Assembly: GCF_014203705.1 (NCBI RefSeq)
Contig: NZ_JACHJR010000001.1
Coordinates: forward strand, 620,001-684,000
Reading direction: 5' to 3'
DNA: 64,000 bases
Origin: Kitasatospora gansuensis
GTDB lineage: Bacteria > Actinomycetota > Actinomycetes > Streptomycetales > Streptomycetaceae
Part shown: one piece after another, positions 8,039 to 16,828 of the stretch
Position numbering within the stretch: the stretch's first letter is position 1
Layout: each line of letters starts with the position of its first letter
Notes under the pieces: generated by a model
Seen by the model: only the letters and a program-made list of their open reading frames with translations
What the model was told of the DNA's origin: nothing
Databases searched by the model: none
Made by a program: the position numbers and the translations under genes

Positions 8039-9013
8039 ATGTCCGAAAACATGTCACGCCGCAACCTGCTGGGCCTCGGCGCCGCCGTCGGCACCAGCGC
8101 CCTGCTCGGCGCCACCCTGCTGGGCTCCACCGCGCACGCGGCCGACCGGACCGGCGACCGTTGGCCGGACGAGTTCGCGCTGCCCAACGGCTTCCGGCCC
8201 GAGGGCATCGCCATCGACTCCCGAGGCCGGGCCTACTTCGGCTCGCTCGCCGACGGCGCCGTGCACCGGGTCGACCTGGCCACCGGCCGGGGTACGGCGT
8301 TCAGCGCCGGACCCGCCGCCGGCACCCCTTCGCTCGGAATGAAGGTGGACGGCCGCGGCCGCCTGTTCGTCGCCGGTGGCCCGGGCGGCGACGCCCGGGT
8401 GCTCGACACCAGGACGGGCGAAACACTGGCCTCGTACCGGCTGGCCGCCGGGGACGACACCTTCGTCAACGACGTGGTGCTCACCCCCGAGGCCGCCTGG
8501 TTCACCGACTCCTCCCCGGCGGTGCTGTACGGGCTGCCGTTCGGCCCCGGCGGGCGGCTGCCACGCCCTGACCAGGTCGTGCACCTGCCGCTCACCGGCG
8601 AGTTCGACCAGGCGCCGGGCACCTTCGGCGCCAACGGCATCGAGACCACCCCCGACGGCTGCGCCCTGCTCGTGGTCAACATGACCACCGGCAGCCTCTT
8701 CCGGGTCGACCCGCGCAGCGGGGACGCCCGGAAGGTGGACCTCGGCGGGGAGAGCCTGACCCGGGGCGACGGCCTGCTCCGGCAGGGCCGCGAACTCTTC
8801 GTGGTGCGCAACACGATCAACGAGATCGCGGTGCTGCGACTGGACCACACCGGGCGCAGCGGCCGGCTGACCCGCCGGATCACCGACCCGCGGTTCCGGA
8901 TCCCGACCACCGTCGCGGCCCTCGGCAACCGGCTCTACCTGCCGAACGCCCGCTTCGACACCGAGCCGCTGCCGGGCACCGACTACAACGTGGTCGCCGT
9001 CCCGCGCGGCTGA
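8039..9013 (+). CDS. Tat-exported SMP-30/NHL-type beta-propeller protein
   Basis: 324 residues. The N-terminus carries a twin-arginine signal (MSRRNLLGLGAAVG, cleavage near AHA|A), so it is exported folded. The mature part has repeated blades (GFRPEGIAIDSRGRAYFGSL, LGMKVDGRGRLFVAGGPGG, DGCALLVVNMTTGSLFRVD) as in gluconolactonase/SMP-30 and NHL propellers. Streptomyces homologues are often named superoxide dismutase in databases, which the sequence does not support. GGAAGG lies ten bases before the ATG; an alternative ATG is at 8051. Substrate unknown. Confidence 0.8.
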   Translation: MSENMSRRNLLGLGAAVGTSALLGATLLGSTAHAADRTGDRWPDEFALPNGFRPEGIAIDSRGRAYFGSLADGAVHRVDLATGRGTAFSAGPAAGTPSLGMKVDGRGRLFVAGGPGGDARVLDTRTGETLASYRLAAGDDTFVNDVVLTPEAAWFTDSSPAVLYGLPFGPGGRLPRPDQVVHLPLTGEFDQAPGTFGANGIETTPDGCALLVVNMTTGSLFRVDPRSGDARKVDLGGESLTRGDGLLRQGRELFVVRNTINEIAVLRLDHTGRSGRLTRRITDPRFRIPTTVAALGNRLYLPNARFDTEPLPGTDYNVVAVPRG

Positions 9014-9168
9014 CGCCGGGCTAGGCCGGCCCTCGGCCCCGCCCTCGATCCCCGACCCACCGGAGTCACCGGCCGTCCGGCGTAACCCGTGGGCCGGGGA
9101 TCGGTTGTGCTGGTACGGAGTGCGGGCACCGGTTCCCCGCGGCGAGTCGGCACGGAGGTACATCAGCA

Positions 9169-9405
9169 GTGAGCAGTGAACGTGGTACCAGGAGCGCCCC
9201 GGTGGCGTTCCCGTCCCAGGGCAACGGCAGCGCCGGTCAGCGGGCGGCCGCCCAGATGCTGGGGCTGCGCGACGTGGTGCTCCCGGCGGCGGTGGTGACG
9301 GCGGCGGTCGAGCTGCTGGCCGAGCGCCTCGACGACCCCGACCCGGTGACCCGGGAGGCCACCGCGGTGGTGGTGGCCCGGCTGCGGGCGGCGGTCTCCG
9401 CCTGA
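9169..9405 (+). CDS. Small hypothetical protein
   Basis: 78 residues from a GTG start with GGAGG ten bases upstream. The N-terminal third is polar; the rest is two amphipathic Ala/Val/Leu helices (LPAAVVTAAVELLAERL, VTREATAVVVARLRAAV). It is probably a small helical protein. It lies in the leader region of the nine-gene operon but 260 bp away from its first gene. No function can be assigned. Confidence 0.6.
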   Translation: MSSERGTRSAPVAFPSQGNGSAGQRAAAQMLGLRDVVLPAAVVTAAVELLAERLDDPDPVTREATAVVVARLRAAVSA

Positions 9406-9535
9406 CGGGCCGTCCGCTCGTACGTACCCGGGAACGAACCGTCAGGTGCACGAGCCAATCCGACCCCCGGCACGCGGTCAACCCCTGCCCCGCGGCCAGG
9501 GGTCACCTGGTCAAGTAGCAGGGGGGCACCCCTCG

Positions 9536-9564
9536 TTGACTGGGTCGCGTGCCCTTGGCATGGT
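9536..9564 (+). promoter_or_regulatory. Candidate promoter for the nine-gene operon
   Basis: TTGACT at 9536 followed after 17 bases by CATGGT at 9559. The -35 is good and the -10 is poor. It lies about 100 bp before the kinase gene, in the only sizeable gap ahead of the operon. Confidence 0.25.
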
Positions 9565-9667
9565 CGAATGTCACAAGGCGGCAACGGCGACCGGAGGGCT
9601 TCCCTCCAGCGCGTCGTACCCGGTCCCGCCCCTCCCTCCCACACCCCCTGTGAAGGAGCGCCGAGCC

Positions 9668-10306
9668 ATGCCCGGAACCAGTCCGGCCTTCTGCGTCCTG
9701 GTCGGCCCCGACTACGCAGGCAAGTCCTCGGCGCTGTCCCGGCTGCGGAGATCCGACCTGCCCTGGCGGACCCTCTCGGTCGACGACGACCGCCTCGCCC
9801 CCGAGCACGCGCTGCTCGCCCGGCTGCGGCGTGACGTGGTCCGCGAGGTGGCCGGGCAGGCCGGGGCCTGGTCGCCGGACTTCCTGGTCACCATGCTGCA
9901 GACCGCCGTCGTCCACCTGCGGGACCGGCTGGCCGAGGACCCGACCGCCCCGGCCGTGATCGACTCGTACTACTACAAGCTGCTCGCCAAGGCCCGGCTG
10001 GCCGGCGCGGACGGCAGTGAGCTGCTCGGCTGGTGGCGGTCCTTCCCGCAGCCCCGCCGGGTGCTCTACCTCGACGTGCGGCCCGAGACCGCCTGGCGCC
10101 GCAGCCGGGGCGGCGCCGCCCTCAACTGCCTGGAGTACTACGGCGACCGGCCCAGCTGGGACGGCTTCCGCCGTTACCAGAGCGACCTCGCCAAGACGAT
10201 GCACGACGAGATCTCCCACCTTCCGGTCACCGTGATCGAGCAGCAGGACGACCCGGACCTGACCGCGGAGTCGATACGAAAGGTGCTCGCAGATGAACTC
10301 GGCTGA
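9668..10306 (+). CDS. P-loop kinase resembling thymidylate kinase, first gene of operon
   Basis: 212 residues. Walker A GPDYAGKSS is at residues 13-21, and a mid-protein VIDSYYYKLLAKARL resembles the DRY/lid region of dTMP kinases. The acceptor is unknown; the surrounding cluster makes a nucleotide housekeeping role unlikely. AAGGAG lies nine bases before the ATG at 9668. The stop overlaps the GH3 start by 14 bases, so the two are translationally coupled. It could instead be an ATPase or a small-molecule kinase of the pathway. Confidence 0.75.
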   Translation: MPGTSPAFCVLVGPDYAGKSSALSRLRRSDLPWRTLSVDDDRLAPEHALLARLRRDVVREVAGQAGAWSPDFLVTMLQTAVVHLRDRLAEDPTAPAVIDSYYYKLLAKARLAGADGSELLGWWRSFPQPRRVLYLDVRPETAWRRSRGGAALNCLEYYGDRPSWDGFRRYQSDLAKTMHDEISHLPVTVIEQQDDPDLTAESIRKVLADELG

Positions 10307-11993
10307 GGCCTGGCAGGACCCCGACCGCCTGCTGCGCTACCGCGAACGCGTCTTCCTGGAGCGGGCCCGGCTGCGCACCGCGCTCGCCGACGCCGACGGT
10401 CACCGGCGCCGCGTACTGGCCGACCTTCTGGAGTTCAACTCCGGTACCCAGTACGGAAAGCAGCACGGCTTCGACCGGATCCGCACCCTGGACGACTTCC
10501 GCAAGGCCGTCCCGGTGCAGGACTACTCCACCCTCGGCCCGTGGATCGAACGGGCCGCCGCCGGTGAGCCGAACGTACTGACGGCCGATCAGCCCGCCGT
10601 GTACTTCACCAGCAGCGGCACCACCGGGGCGCACAAGAAGATCCCGGTCACCCCGCGCTTCATGCGCACCACCTTCTTCCCGTTCTACTTCGCCGCCTGG
10701 GCACCGCTGCTCGAACACTTCCCCGACGTGCTGGACCGGCCGGACGCCGTGCTCAACCTGAAGCATGACCCGCTCTCCGCACCGCCCACCACCGGCGACG
10801 GCCGGCCCCATGTCGGCGCCAGCCAGGTCGACTTCGGGTCCCGGTTCGGCGAACCGCTGTCGGCGGAGCCCGGCACCGGCGCCCCCTGGGCTACCCTGCC
10901 GGTGCACGTCGAGCCCGGGGCGCACCTGGAGCGGATGTACCTGCGACTGCGGCTCGCGGTGGAGAGCGACGTGCGCTGCGTGATCGGGATCAACCCGGCG
11001 ATGATCGCGGCCCTGCCGTACCAGCTCGACCTGTGGTGGCCGAGGATCGTCCAGGAGGTCGCCGACGGCACCCTGGGCGGCGTGCCACACCGCGCGCCCA
11101 ACCCCCGCCGGGCGGCCGAACTGGAGCGGCTCGCCGCCCGGCGCGGCACCGTCCGCCCGGGCGACGTCTGGCCGCACCTGCGGGCGCTGTTCTGCTGGAC
11201 CACCGGGCTCGCCTCGCTCTATCTGCCCAGGCTGCGCGAGGAGTTCGGCGCCGGGGTGACGGCGCTGCCCGCCCCGGTGGCCGCCTCCGAGGGGCCCACC
11301 GGCGTGGCCCTGGACCGGCACGGCAGCGCGGGCAGCCTGGTGGTGACCGCCGCCGTCCACGAGTTCGCCGACGCCGACCAGGACCTCGGCCCCGACACCG
11401 CCACCCTCGATCCGCGGGAGCTGGAGGTGGGCCGCGACTACCACGTGGTCTTCAGCCACGTCGGCGGCCTGTACCGGTACTCCGTCGGCGACGTGGTCCG
11501 GGTGGTCGACCGGGTGGACGGGGTGCCCCGGGTCGAGTACACCGGCCGCAGCACCCGCTCGAACGCGGCCGGTGAACGCCTGCGGGACGGCCAGGTCACC
11601 CGGGCACTGGCCGGCGCGCTCGACCGCACCGGCCTGGAGCTGCGCAACGTCGCCTGCCGGGTCAGGACCCAGGACCCCTCTCCCGCCTACGAGTTCGCGA
11701 TCGCACCGCGCACCCCGTGGAGCACCGAGGAGACCACCCGGTTCGCCGCGCTGCTTGACGAGGGCCTGCGCGCCGAGTCCGCCGACTACCGGGCCGCCAG
11801 GTCCGGGCCCGGGCCACGGCTCGGCGACCCGACCGTGCTGCGGCTCGACCCGGACGCCTTCCTGCGGGACTGGCAGCACACCGTCGGCACCGGAATCCGG
11901 CCGACCCAGGTGAAGGACCGGCTGTTCCGGCAGGACCCCGAGCAATGGAACCGACTCACCGGCCGCCCGGCCGCCGAAGGGAAGCCCGCATGA
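10293..11993 (+). CDS. GH3-family acyl-adenylate amide synthetase
   Basis: 566 residues, the full length of the GH3 family (plant auxin/jasmonate amido synthetases and bacterial relatives). These enzymes activate a carboxylate with ATP and transfer it to an amino group. Motif 1 FTSSGTTGAHKK (about 105-116), the ASEG-containing second motif VAASEGPTG, and motif 3 GGLYRYSVGDVVRVV (about 390) are all present, so the adenylation site looks intact. Coupled to the kinase before it (14-bp overlap) and to the methyltransferase after it (ATGA overlap). Within this cluster it is the most obvious amide- or thioester-forming enzyme. Its acid and amine are unknown. Confidence 0.9.
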   Translation: MNSAEAWQDPDRLLRYRERVFLERARLRTALADADGHRRRVLADLLEFNSGTQYGKQHGFDRIRTLDDFRKAVPVQDYSTLGPWIERAAAGEPNVLTADQPAVYFTSSGTTGAHKKIPVTPRFMRTTFFPFYFAAWAPLLEHFPDVLDRPDAVLNLKHDPLSAPPTTGDGRPHVGASQVDFGSRFGEPLSAEPGTGAPWATLPVHVEPGAHLERMYLRLRLAVESDVRCVIGINPAMIAALPYQLDLWWPRIVQEVADGTLGGVPHRAPNPRRAAELERLAARRGTVRPGDVWPHLRALFCWTTGLASLYLPRLREEFGAGVTALPAPVAASEGPTGVALDRHGSAGSLVVTAAVHEFADADQDLGPDTATLDPRELEVGRDYHVVFSHVGGLYRYSVGDVVRVVDRVDGVPRVEYTGRSTRSNAAGERLRDGQVTRALAGALDRTGLELRNVACRVRTQDPSPAYEFAIAPRTPWSTEETTRFAALLDEGLRAESADYRAARSGPGPRLGDPTVLRLDPDAFLRDWQHTVGTGIRPTQVKDRLFRQDPEQWNRLTGRPAAEGKPA

Positions 11994-12907
11994 CCACCGC
12001 GCCCGACACCACGTCACCTGACACCGTCTCGGCTGAGGCCACCTCACTCGCCATCGCCGCGCTGGACGCGGTGGAGCGCACCTCGCTGCTGACCGCCGCC
12101 CTGCGGGCCACCGAGACCCAGCGCGCCGACCGCCTGTACGAGGACCCGTACGCCGCCGCCCTGGCGGGCGAGACCGGTCTCGGGCTGCTCGCCGCGGTCC
12201 GGGCCGCCACCTTCCCGCCCGCCGGGGCGCGGACGGTGCCGAGCACGCCCGACTACAACGCGATCCGCACCCGGTTCTTCGACGACTACCTCCAGGCGGC
12301 GGCCGCCGACCCGGAGACCACCCAGATCGTGCTGGCCCCGGCCGGGATGGACTCCCGGGCCTACCGCTTCGACTGGCCGTCCAGGGTGCGCTGGTTCGAG
12401 GTGGACCGGCCGGCCGTGCTGGCCTACAAGGAGCAGCAGCTCGGCGAGTTCACCCCGCGCGTCGACCACCGCCGGGTGGCCGTCGACCTGACCTCGCCGG
12501 ACTGGGAGGAGCAGCTCATCACGGCGGGCTACGACCCGTCCGTCCCGTCCACCTGGCTGCTCGAGGGGCTGCTCTACTACATCCCCGAGGCCGACACCCA
12601 CCGCATCCTCCAGCGGGTGGCCGCGATCTCCGCGCCCGGCAGCCGGATCGCCGCCGACATCGTCAACGCCGAAGCGCTGACGCACCCTCAAATGAAGGCG
12701 CTGCTCGACGTGTTCGCGGGCTGGGGCTGCCCCTGGCTGTTCGGCAGCGACGAGCCCGAGGCGCTGTTCGACACCTACGGGTACACCGCCGAGGCGGTCC
12801 AACCCGGCGAGTCCGGTGCCGACTTCGGCCGCTGGCCCGACCCGGTGCCGCCGCGCGAGGAGCGCGGAGTGCGGCGGGTATTCTTCGTCCACGGGAGGCG
12901 GAACTGA
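11990..12907 (+). CDS. Class I SAM-dependent methyltransferase, PPM/TIGR00027-like
   Basis: 305 residues. The motif LAPAGMDSRAYRFDWP corresponds to the GxGxDxRAYR signature of the leucine-carboxyl-methyltransferase-like family, followed by WFEVDRPAVLAYKE and TWLLEGLLYYIPE. Such enzymes often methylate carboxyl or hydroxyl groups. The ATG at 11990 overlaps the GH3 stop (ATGA). An O-methylation or methyl-ester step in the pathway is likely but inferred. Confidence 0.85.
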   Translation: MTTAPDTTSPDTVSAEATSLAIAALDAVERTSLLTAALRATETQRADRLYEDPYAAALAGETGLGLLAAVRAATFPPAGARTVPSTPDYNAIRTRFFDDYLQAAAADPETTQIVLAPAGMDSRAYRFDWPSRVRWFEVDRPAVLAYKEQQLGEFTPRVDHRRVAVDLTSPDWEEQLITAGYDPSVPSTWLLEGLLYYIPEADTHRILQRVAAISAPGSRIAADIVNAEALTHPQMKALLDVFAGWGCPWLFGSDEPEALFDTYGYTAEAVQPGESGADFGRWPDPVPPREERGVRRVFFVHGRRN

Positions 12908-12908
12908 C

Positions 12909-14318
12909 ATGCCGACCGTCGTGATCGCCGGGGCCGGCATCGCGGGCCTGGCCGGCGCGCTGGCCCTGCACGGCACCGGCCACCGGGTCCTGATCCTCGA
13001 ACGCGGTGACGCGCCGCCCGAGGCGCCGGGGCAGGAACGCCCCACCGTGCCGCAGGCCGTACACTCGCACACCCTCACCTCGCTCGGCCTCCGGGTGCTC
13101 CGCGAACGGGCGCCCCGGGTGCTCGACGCGCTGCTCGACGCCGGCGCCCAACTGCTCGACCTGACGGCGGCGTTACCCGCGGCCGCCACCGACTCGGGAC
13201 CGGAGCCGGGCGACCAGGAGCTGGTCGCGCTGGGCTGTCGCCGCAGCGTCCTGGAACTCGTCCTGTACCGGGCGGTCCGCGCGCTGCCCCGGGTCTCGAT
13301 CCGGCACCGCAGCACGGTCGAGCGGCTGGAGCTGGACGACCATCGCCGGGTCCGCGCCGTGTTCACCAGCACCGGCGAACGGCTGGCCGCCGACCTGGTG
13401 GTGGACGCCACCGGCCGCCGGGCCGCCCACCGGGCCTGGCTGATCGAGGCCCGGATCCCGGCCCCCGACGACCGCACCGCGCCGTCCGGGCTCACCGGCT
13501 ACACCCGGTTCTACCGCCTGCTCGGCGAGGCACCGGCAGGCCCGCCCAACCGGGGCAACGCGGCGGGCGGCATCTGGGACCACTACGCCGCGGTCCTGCA
13601 CCCCGCCGACGCCGGGACGTTCTCCGTCGCGCTGGCCACCCTGCCCGGCGACCACGAGCTGGCCGGGCTCCGGACCGAGGCCGGGTTCACCGCGGCCGCC
13701 CTGGCCTCGCCCGAACTGGACCGCTGGCTGGCGCCCGGCGTCAGCGCCCCGATCTCCCCCGTCCACGCCATCACCGTCCCGCCCAACTCGCTGCGGTCGG
13801 TGGCGCTTTCGAGTCCGGTCGACGGGCTCCACCCGGTCGGTGACGCGGCCTGCCTGACCAACCCGCTGTTCGGCCGGGGCATGTCGCTGGCGCTGGCCCA
13901 CGCCTTCCGGCTGGCCGATCTGCTCGCCGTCTCCACTGATGCCACCTTGGCGGCCGGTCGACTCACCGAGGAGCTGTACCTCCCCTGGTACGAGCAGTCC
14001 GCCGCGGCCGACCAGGCCCGGATCGCCCGCTGGCGGGCCGTCCGGGACGGCGTCGTGCCGCCCGTTCCGCCAGCGCCGTCCGGTACGGGCGTCGGCCTCG
14101 CCGAGATCGCGGCGGCCGCCGCCACCGACGGCGTGGTCTGGCGCGGTCTGACCAGAATGCTGATGACGCTGGCCACCCCGGCCGAGGTGCTGGGGGACGA
14201 GAAGTTCCTGGCCCGGGTCCGGCAGGTCGCACCGGCCGTTCCTTCGGCTCAGCGGGCGCCGACCCGCGCCGAGCTGGTCCGGCTGGTCGGGGCGGCGGCG
14301 ACGGGGGCGGGCCGGTGA
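12909..14318 (+). CDS. FAD-dependent oxidoreductase/monooxygenase
   Basis: 469 residues. The N-terminal dinucleotide fold VVIAGAGIAGLAGALALHG has the acidic end ILERGD. The second FAD motif is HPVGDAACLTNPLFGRGMSLA near residue 320, which resembles the p-hydroxybenzoate hydroxylase, geranylgeranyl reductase and halogenase-like group. No halogenase WxWxIP is seen. A hydroxylation, epoxidation or dehydrogenation is possible. It begins one base after the methyltransferase stop, and its own stop overlaps the next start (GTGA). Confidence 0.85.
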   Translation: MPTVVIAGAGIAGLAGALALHGTGHRVLILERGDAPPEAPGQERPTVPQAVHSHTLTSLGLRVLRERAPRVLDALLDAGAQLLDLTAALPAAATDSGPEPGDQELVALGCRRSVLELVLYRAVRALPRVSIRHRSTVERLELDDHRRVRAVFTSTGERLAADLVVDATGRRAAHRAWLIEARIPAPDDRTAPSGLTGYTRFYRLLGEAPAGPPNRGNAAGGIWDHYAAVLHPADAGTFSVALATLPGDHELAGLRTEAGFTAAALASPELDRWLAPGVSAPISPVHAITVPPNSLRSVALSSPVDGLHPVGDAACLTNPLFGRGMSLALAHAFRLADLLAVSTDATLAAGRLTEELYLPWYEQSAAADQARIARWRAVRDGVVPPVPPAPSGTGVGLAEIAAAAATDGVVWRGLTRMLMTLATPAEVLGDEKFLARVRQVAPAVPSAQRAPTRAELVRLVGAAATGAGR

Positions 14319-15472
14319 CCGTCGATCTCCTCGCGGCTCCGCCGGCCGCTCCGGCCACCGCGGCCGTCCGCCGACGGGTCCTGCTGGCACCGATCACCAT
14401 CACGCCGTCCAAGCCGCTGACCCCCAGTCACCTCAAGGGACTGCTCTGGACGGACGTGATGTACCGGGCCACCCGCCCGCTCGCCGACGTGCACTACCGC
14501 TACAGCCACACCACCTACCACCCCACCGAACAGACCCTGGGCTTCTGGGAGTTCCTCGACCGCACCCGGGGCGACGCCGACTACCGGAGCCTCACCGAAC
14601 AGGAGATCGGCGACCACTACGTGGCGTTCCGCGCCGCCGGGCAACGTGCCTCCGCCGGTTCGCTCCGGCCGTACGCCGACGCGGTCGAACAGGGCTGGGT
14701 GCATCCCGCCAGCGCCCGGATCCTGGACCTGTGGTCCGAGCAGTACCGGGCGCTCGGCCTGCACGACCCCGGCCTGCGGGCCCACCAGCCGCCGGGCCTC
14801 GGCCTGGACGAGATGCTGGCCGGTCTCGAAGCGCGCGGCATGTGCCTGGACCACCGCCGGATCGACGGCCCGGTCCACCTCGACCTGACCCGGCACGGGC
14901 TGCCGCTGCGGCAGATCGTCACCCCCGACGGACGGCCCAACTACCTGGCCTGCGCACTGCGCGAACTCGTGCCGCTGGCCGGTGACTTCGACGAGATCGT
15001 GCTGCTCTACGACCCCGAGCTCGACCCCGACTACCAACTGCTCGAGCGGGTCCTGACCGCGCTCGGACCGACCGTCCGGCGCGTCCCGGTCGGCCGGGTC
15101 CCGATCGACGGCTCGATCCGCTCCGCCCGGCACGGCGGCTGGGGTCACCACCACACCGGTCCGCTGCTCGCCGCCGCGCTGGCCGAGTACGACGAACCCG
15201 CCGTCCGGCTCGGGATGCGGCTCTACTTCATCGCCGTCCTCGGGCCCGGGCAGGAGCAGTCCTTCCGCCCCGAGCTGCTCCGCCAGTGCCTGGGCCGGGC
15301 CCAACGCCTGCTGGCCACCGGGGAATCCGCCGACCGGGCCGTGCTGGCCGGCCGGCTCGGCCGTCACCGGCGCGACCACACGTACGTCGACCCGTACCGG
15401 CTCACCAGCTCGCTGCTCGGCAAGCGCGCCGCCGCGCCCGGCCCGGAGCTGCTCACGGAGGTGTTCCTGTGA
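14315..15472 (+). CDS. Putative class I aminoacyl-tRNA synthetase-like protein
   Basis: 385 residues; I know no named family for it. Read by eye it follows a class I synthetase catalytic domain. Residues 21-53 run from a strand RVLLAPITITPS into PLTPSHLKG then LLWTDVMYRA, matching the usual PLHLGHLRG plus DVxxR block with HIGH changed to TPSH. Residues 205-251 (DGRPNYLACALREL, FDEIVLLYDPELDPDY) resemble the DGxxTY and Asp-rich segment of ArgRS-type enzymes. Residues 267-275 SIRSARHGG sit where KMSKS is expected. Residues 284-305 resemble the DALRYxLL helix. No anticodon-binding domain remains. It may make an aminoacyl-adenylate or amide, like MshC. Coupled by GTGA to both neighbours. The fold is inference. 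Confidence 0.5.
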   Translation: MTVDLLAAPPAAPATAAVRRRVLLAPITITPSKPLTPSHLKGLLWTDVMYRATRPLADVHYRYSHTTYHPTEQTLGFWEFLDRTRGDADYRSLTEQEIGDHYVAFRAAGQRASAGSLRPYADAVEQGWVHPASARILDLWSEQYRALGLHDPGLRAHQPPGLGLDEMLAGLEARGMCLDHRRIDGPVHLDLTRHGLPLRQIVTPDGRPNYLACALRELVPLAGDFDEIVLLYDPELDPDYQLLERVLTALGPTVRRVPVGRVPIDGSIRSARHGGWGHHHTGPLLAAALAEYDEPAVRLGMRLYFIAVLGPGQEQSFRPELLRQCLGRAQRLLATGESADRAVLAGRLGRHRRDHTYVDPYRLTSSLLGKRAAAPGPELLTEVFL

Positions 15473-16191
15473 GCCCGATCCAGGAGCAACTGCTCGACCA
15501 GGCGAGCCGCCGGGTCCGGTCCGCCCGGCCCGACCTGGCCGAACGCTTCGACCTCGGCACCCTGGCCGGCCTGCTGGACGCCCAACAGGCTGTCACTTCA
15601 TCGGCCGAGGAGACGCTCGTGGTGGCGGTGGTCCACCGCCTCGAACTGGCCGAATGGGCGCGCGCCACCTGCGAGTTCGCCTTCGCCCTCGACCCCGCCG
15701 CCGGCGCGCGCTGGCGCCGCTCGTTCACCCGCACCGTCTTCCTCGCGGGCAACCCGGCCAACCTGCGGGAGCGCTTCCGGTTCGCCCACGTGGCCGCGGG
15801 CTCCACCGCTGCCTGGACCGCCCCCGGCCCGGGGTCGAGTGCCACCACACTGCGCCGGCTGCTCAAGCTCCTCGACGCCCCGGCCGGGCCACCGGCCCGG
15901 CCGGACACCCTGATCCAGCTGCCCGGACCGCCCACCGCCCGCCACCGCGACCTGTACCTGGCCACCGAGGGGTGCACCCTCGCCGAGGCCCTGGTGCACC
16001 TCAACCACGTCCTGGTGGAAGCCGTACTGGACGGCCTGCTCTCGCCGGGCGACCGCTTGACACTCCGTCAGGTACCGCGCCTGATCGGCATTTCCACCCC
16101 CTTCGCCGCTCTCCGGGTGGTCACCGAACCGCACCACCCCGACCGGCTCAAAGCCGCCGCCGGCCTCACCGAGGAGACTCCCGTTGTCTGA
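15469..16191 (+). CDS. Conserved protein of unknown function in the biosynthetic operon
   Basis: 240 residues from GTG 15469 (GGAGG seven bases upstream), overlapping the previous stop. Features include SFTRTVFLAGNPANLRERFR, DLYLATEGCTLAEALVHLNH and LTLRQVPRLIGISTPFAALR. The conserved His/Asn pair in VHLNHVLVEAVLDGLL looks functional, but no catalytic motif is known to me. It may belong to the DUF6182 group (from memory, unverified). No signal or membrane segment. Always being in overlap with pathway genes suggests an enzyme or a partner of the synthetase-like protein. Confidence 0.7.
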   Translation: MSPIQEQLLDQASRRVRSARPDLAERFDLGTLAGLLDAQQAVTSSAEETLVVAVVHRLELAEWARATCEFAFALDPAAGARWRRSFTRTVFLAGNPANLRERFRFAHVAAGSTAAWTAPGPGSSATTLRRLLKLLDAPAGPPARPDTLIQLPGPPTARHRDLYLATEGCTLAEALVHLNHVLVEAVLDGLLSPGDRLTLRQVPRLIGISTPFAALRVVTEPHHPDRLKAAAGLTEETPVV

Positions 16192-16828
16192 GACGACAAC
16201 CGCGCCACCGCTCACCCGGACCGTCCGCCTCGGCTACCACGGCTCCGCCGAGGTGGCCCACCGGATCACCGCGCTGGCCGCACTCACCGACGTCGCGGTG
16301 GAGTTGAGCCAGTACGACATCGCGGACCCGTTCCGCGGCCTGCGCCAAGGGGAACTCGACGTCGCCATCGTCAAGTTCGGCCTGCGTGAGCCGGATCTGG
16401 CGATCAGCCGGGTGCTCGGCTGGGACGCCCGCGCGGTGGTGGTCGGCGCCGAGCACCCGCTCGCCGCTTTTGCCTCCGGCTCCGTCTCGGTGGAGGACGT
16501 CGCCGAGTACGAGGCGTTCCACTGCCCGGGCCTGCTGCCCGGCTACGTCTGGGACGAGGTGGTTCCCCCGTACACCCCGGGCGGCCGCCCGATCGTCCGG
16601 CGCCACCAGGTCGACGCCATCCCGCAGATGCTGGCGCTGGTCGCCTCCGGCGTCGCCGTCCACCTCTCGCTGGCCTCCCTCGCGGACATCGCGCCGCCCA
16701 CCATCCGGGTCGTTCCGGTGCACGACCTGCCGCCCGCACCCGTCGCCCTCTGCTGGCACCGTGGCACCGATCTCCCGTTCCACGTCCGGAAGTTCATCAC
16801 CAGCGCGGAAGCGGAGGCGTCCCGATGA
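16184..16828 (+). CDS. Stand-alone LysR-type effector-binding domain, no HTH
   Basis: 214 residues from TTG 16184 with GAGGAG upstream. The sequence is the periplasmic-binding-like effector domain of LysR regulators: TVRLGYHGSAEVAHRI at the start, FRGLRQGELDVAIVKFG, then MLALVASGVAVHLSLASLA and the C-terminal LCWHRGTDLPF. The N-terminal 60-90 residue winged helix is absent, and no separate HTH is encoded upstream. It could be a ligand-sensing or sequestering protein, or a domain recruited as a binding protein for a pathway intermediate. Overlaps both neighbours. Confidence 0.8.
   Translation: MSETTTAPPLTRTVRLGYHGSAEVAHRITALAALTDVAVELSQYDIADPFRGLRQGELDVAIVKFGLREPDLAISRVLGWDARAVVVGAEHPLAAFASGSVSVEDVAEYEAFHCPGLLPGYVWDEVVPPYTPGGRPIVRRHQVDAIPQMLALVASGVAVHLSLASLADIAPPTIRVVPVHDLPPAPVALCWHRGTDLPFHVRKFITSAEAEASR

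Noticed and set aside
8039..9013. Superoxide dismutase name often attached to homologues
   Set aside because: The sequence is a Tat-exported beta-propeller without Cu/Zn, Mn/Fe or Ni-SOD ligand motifs.
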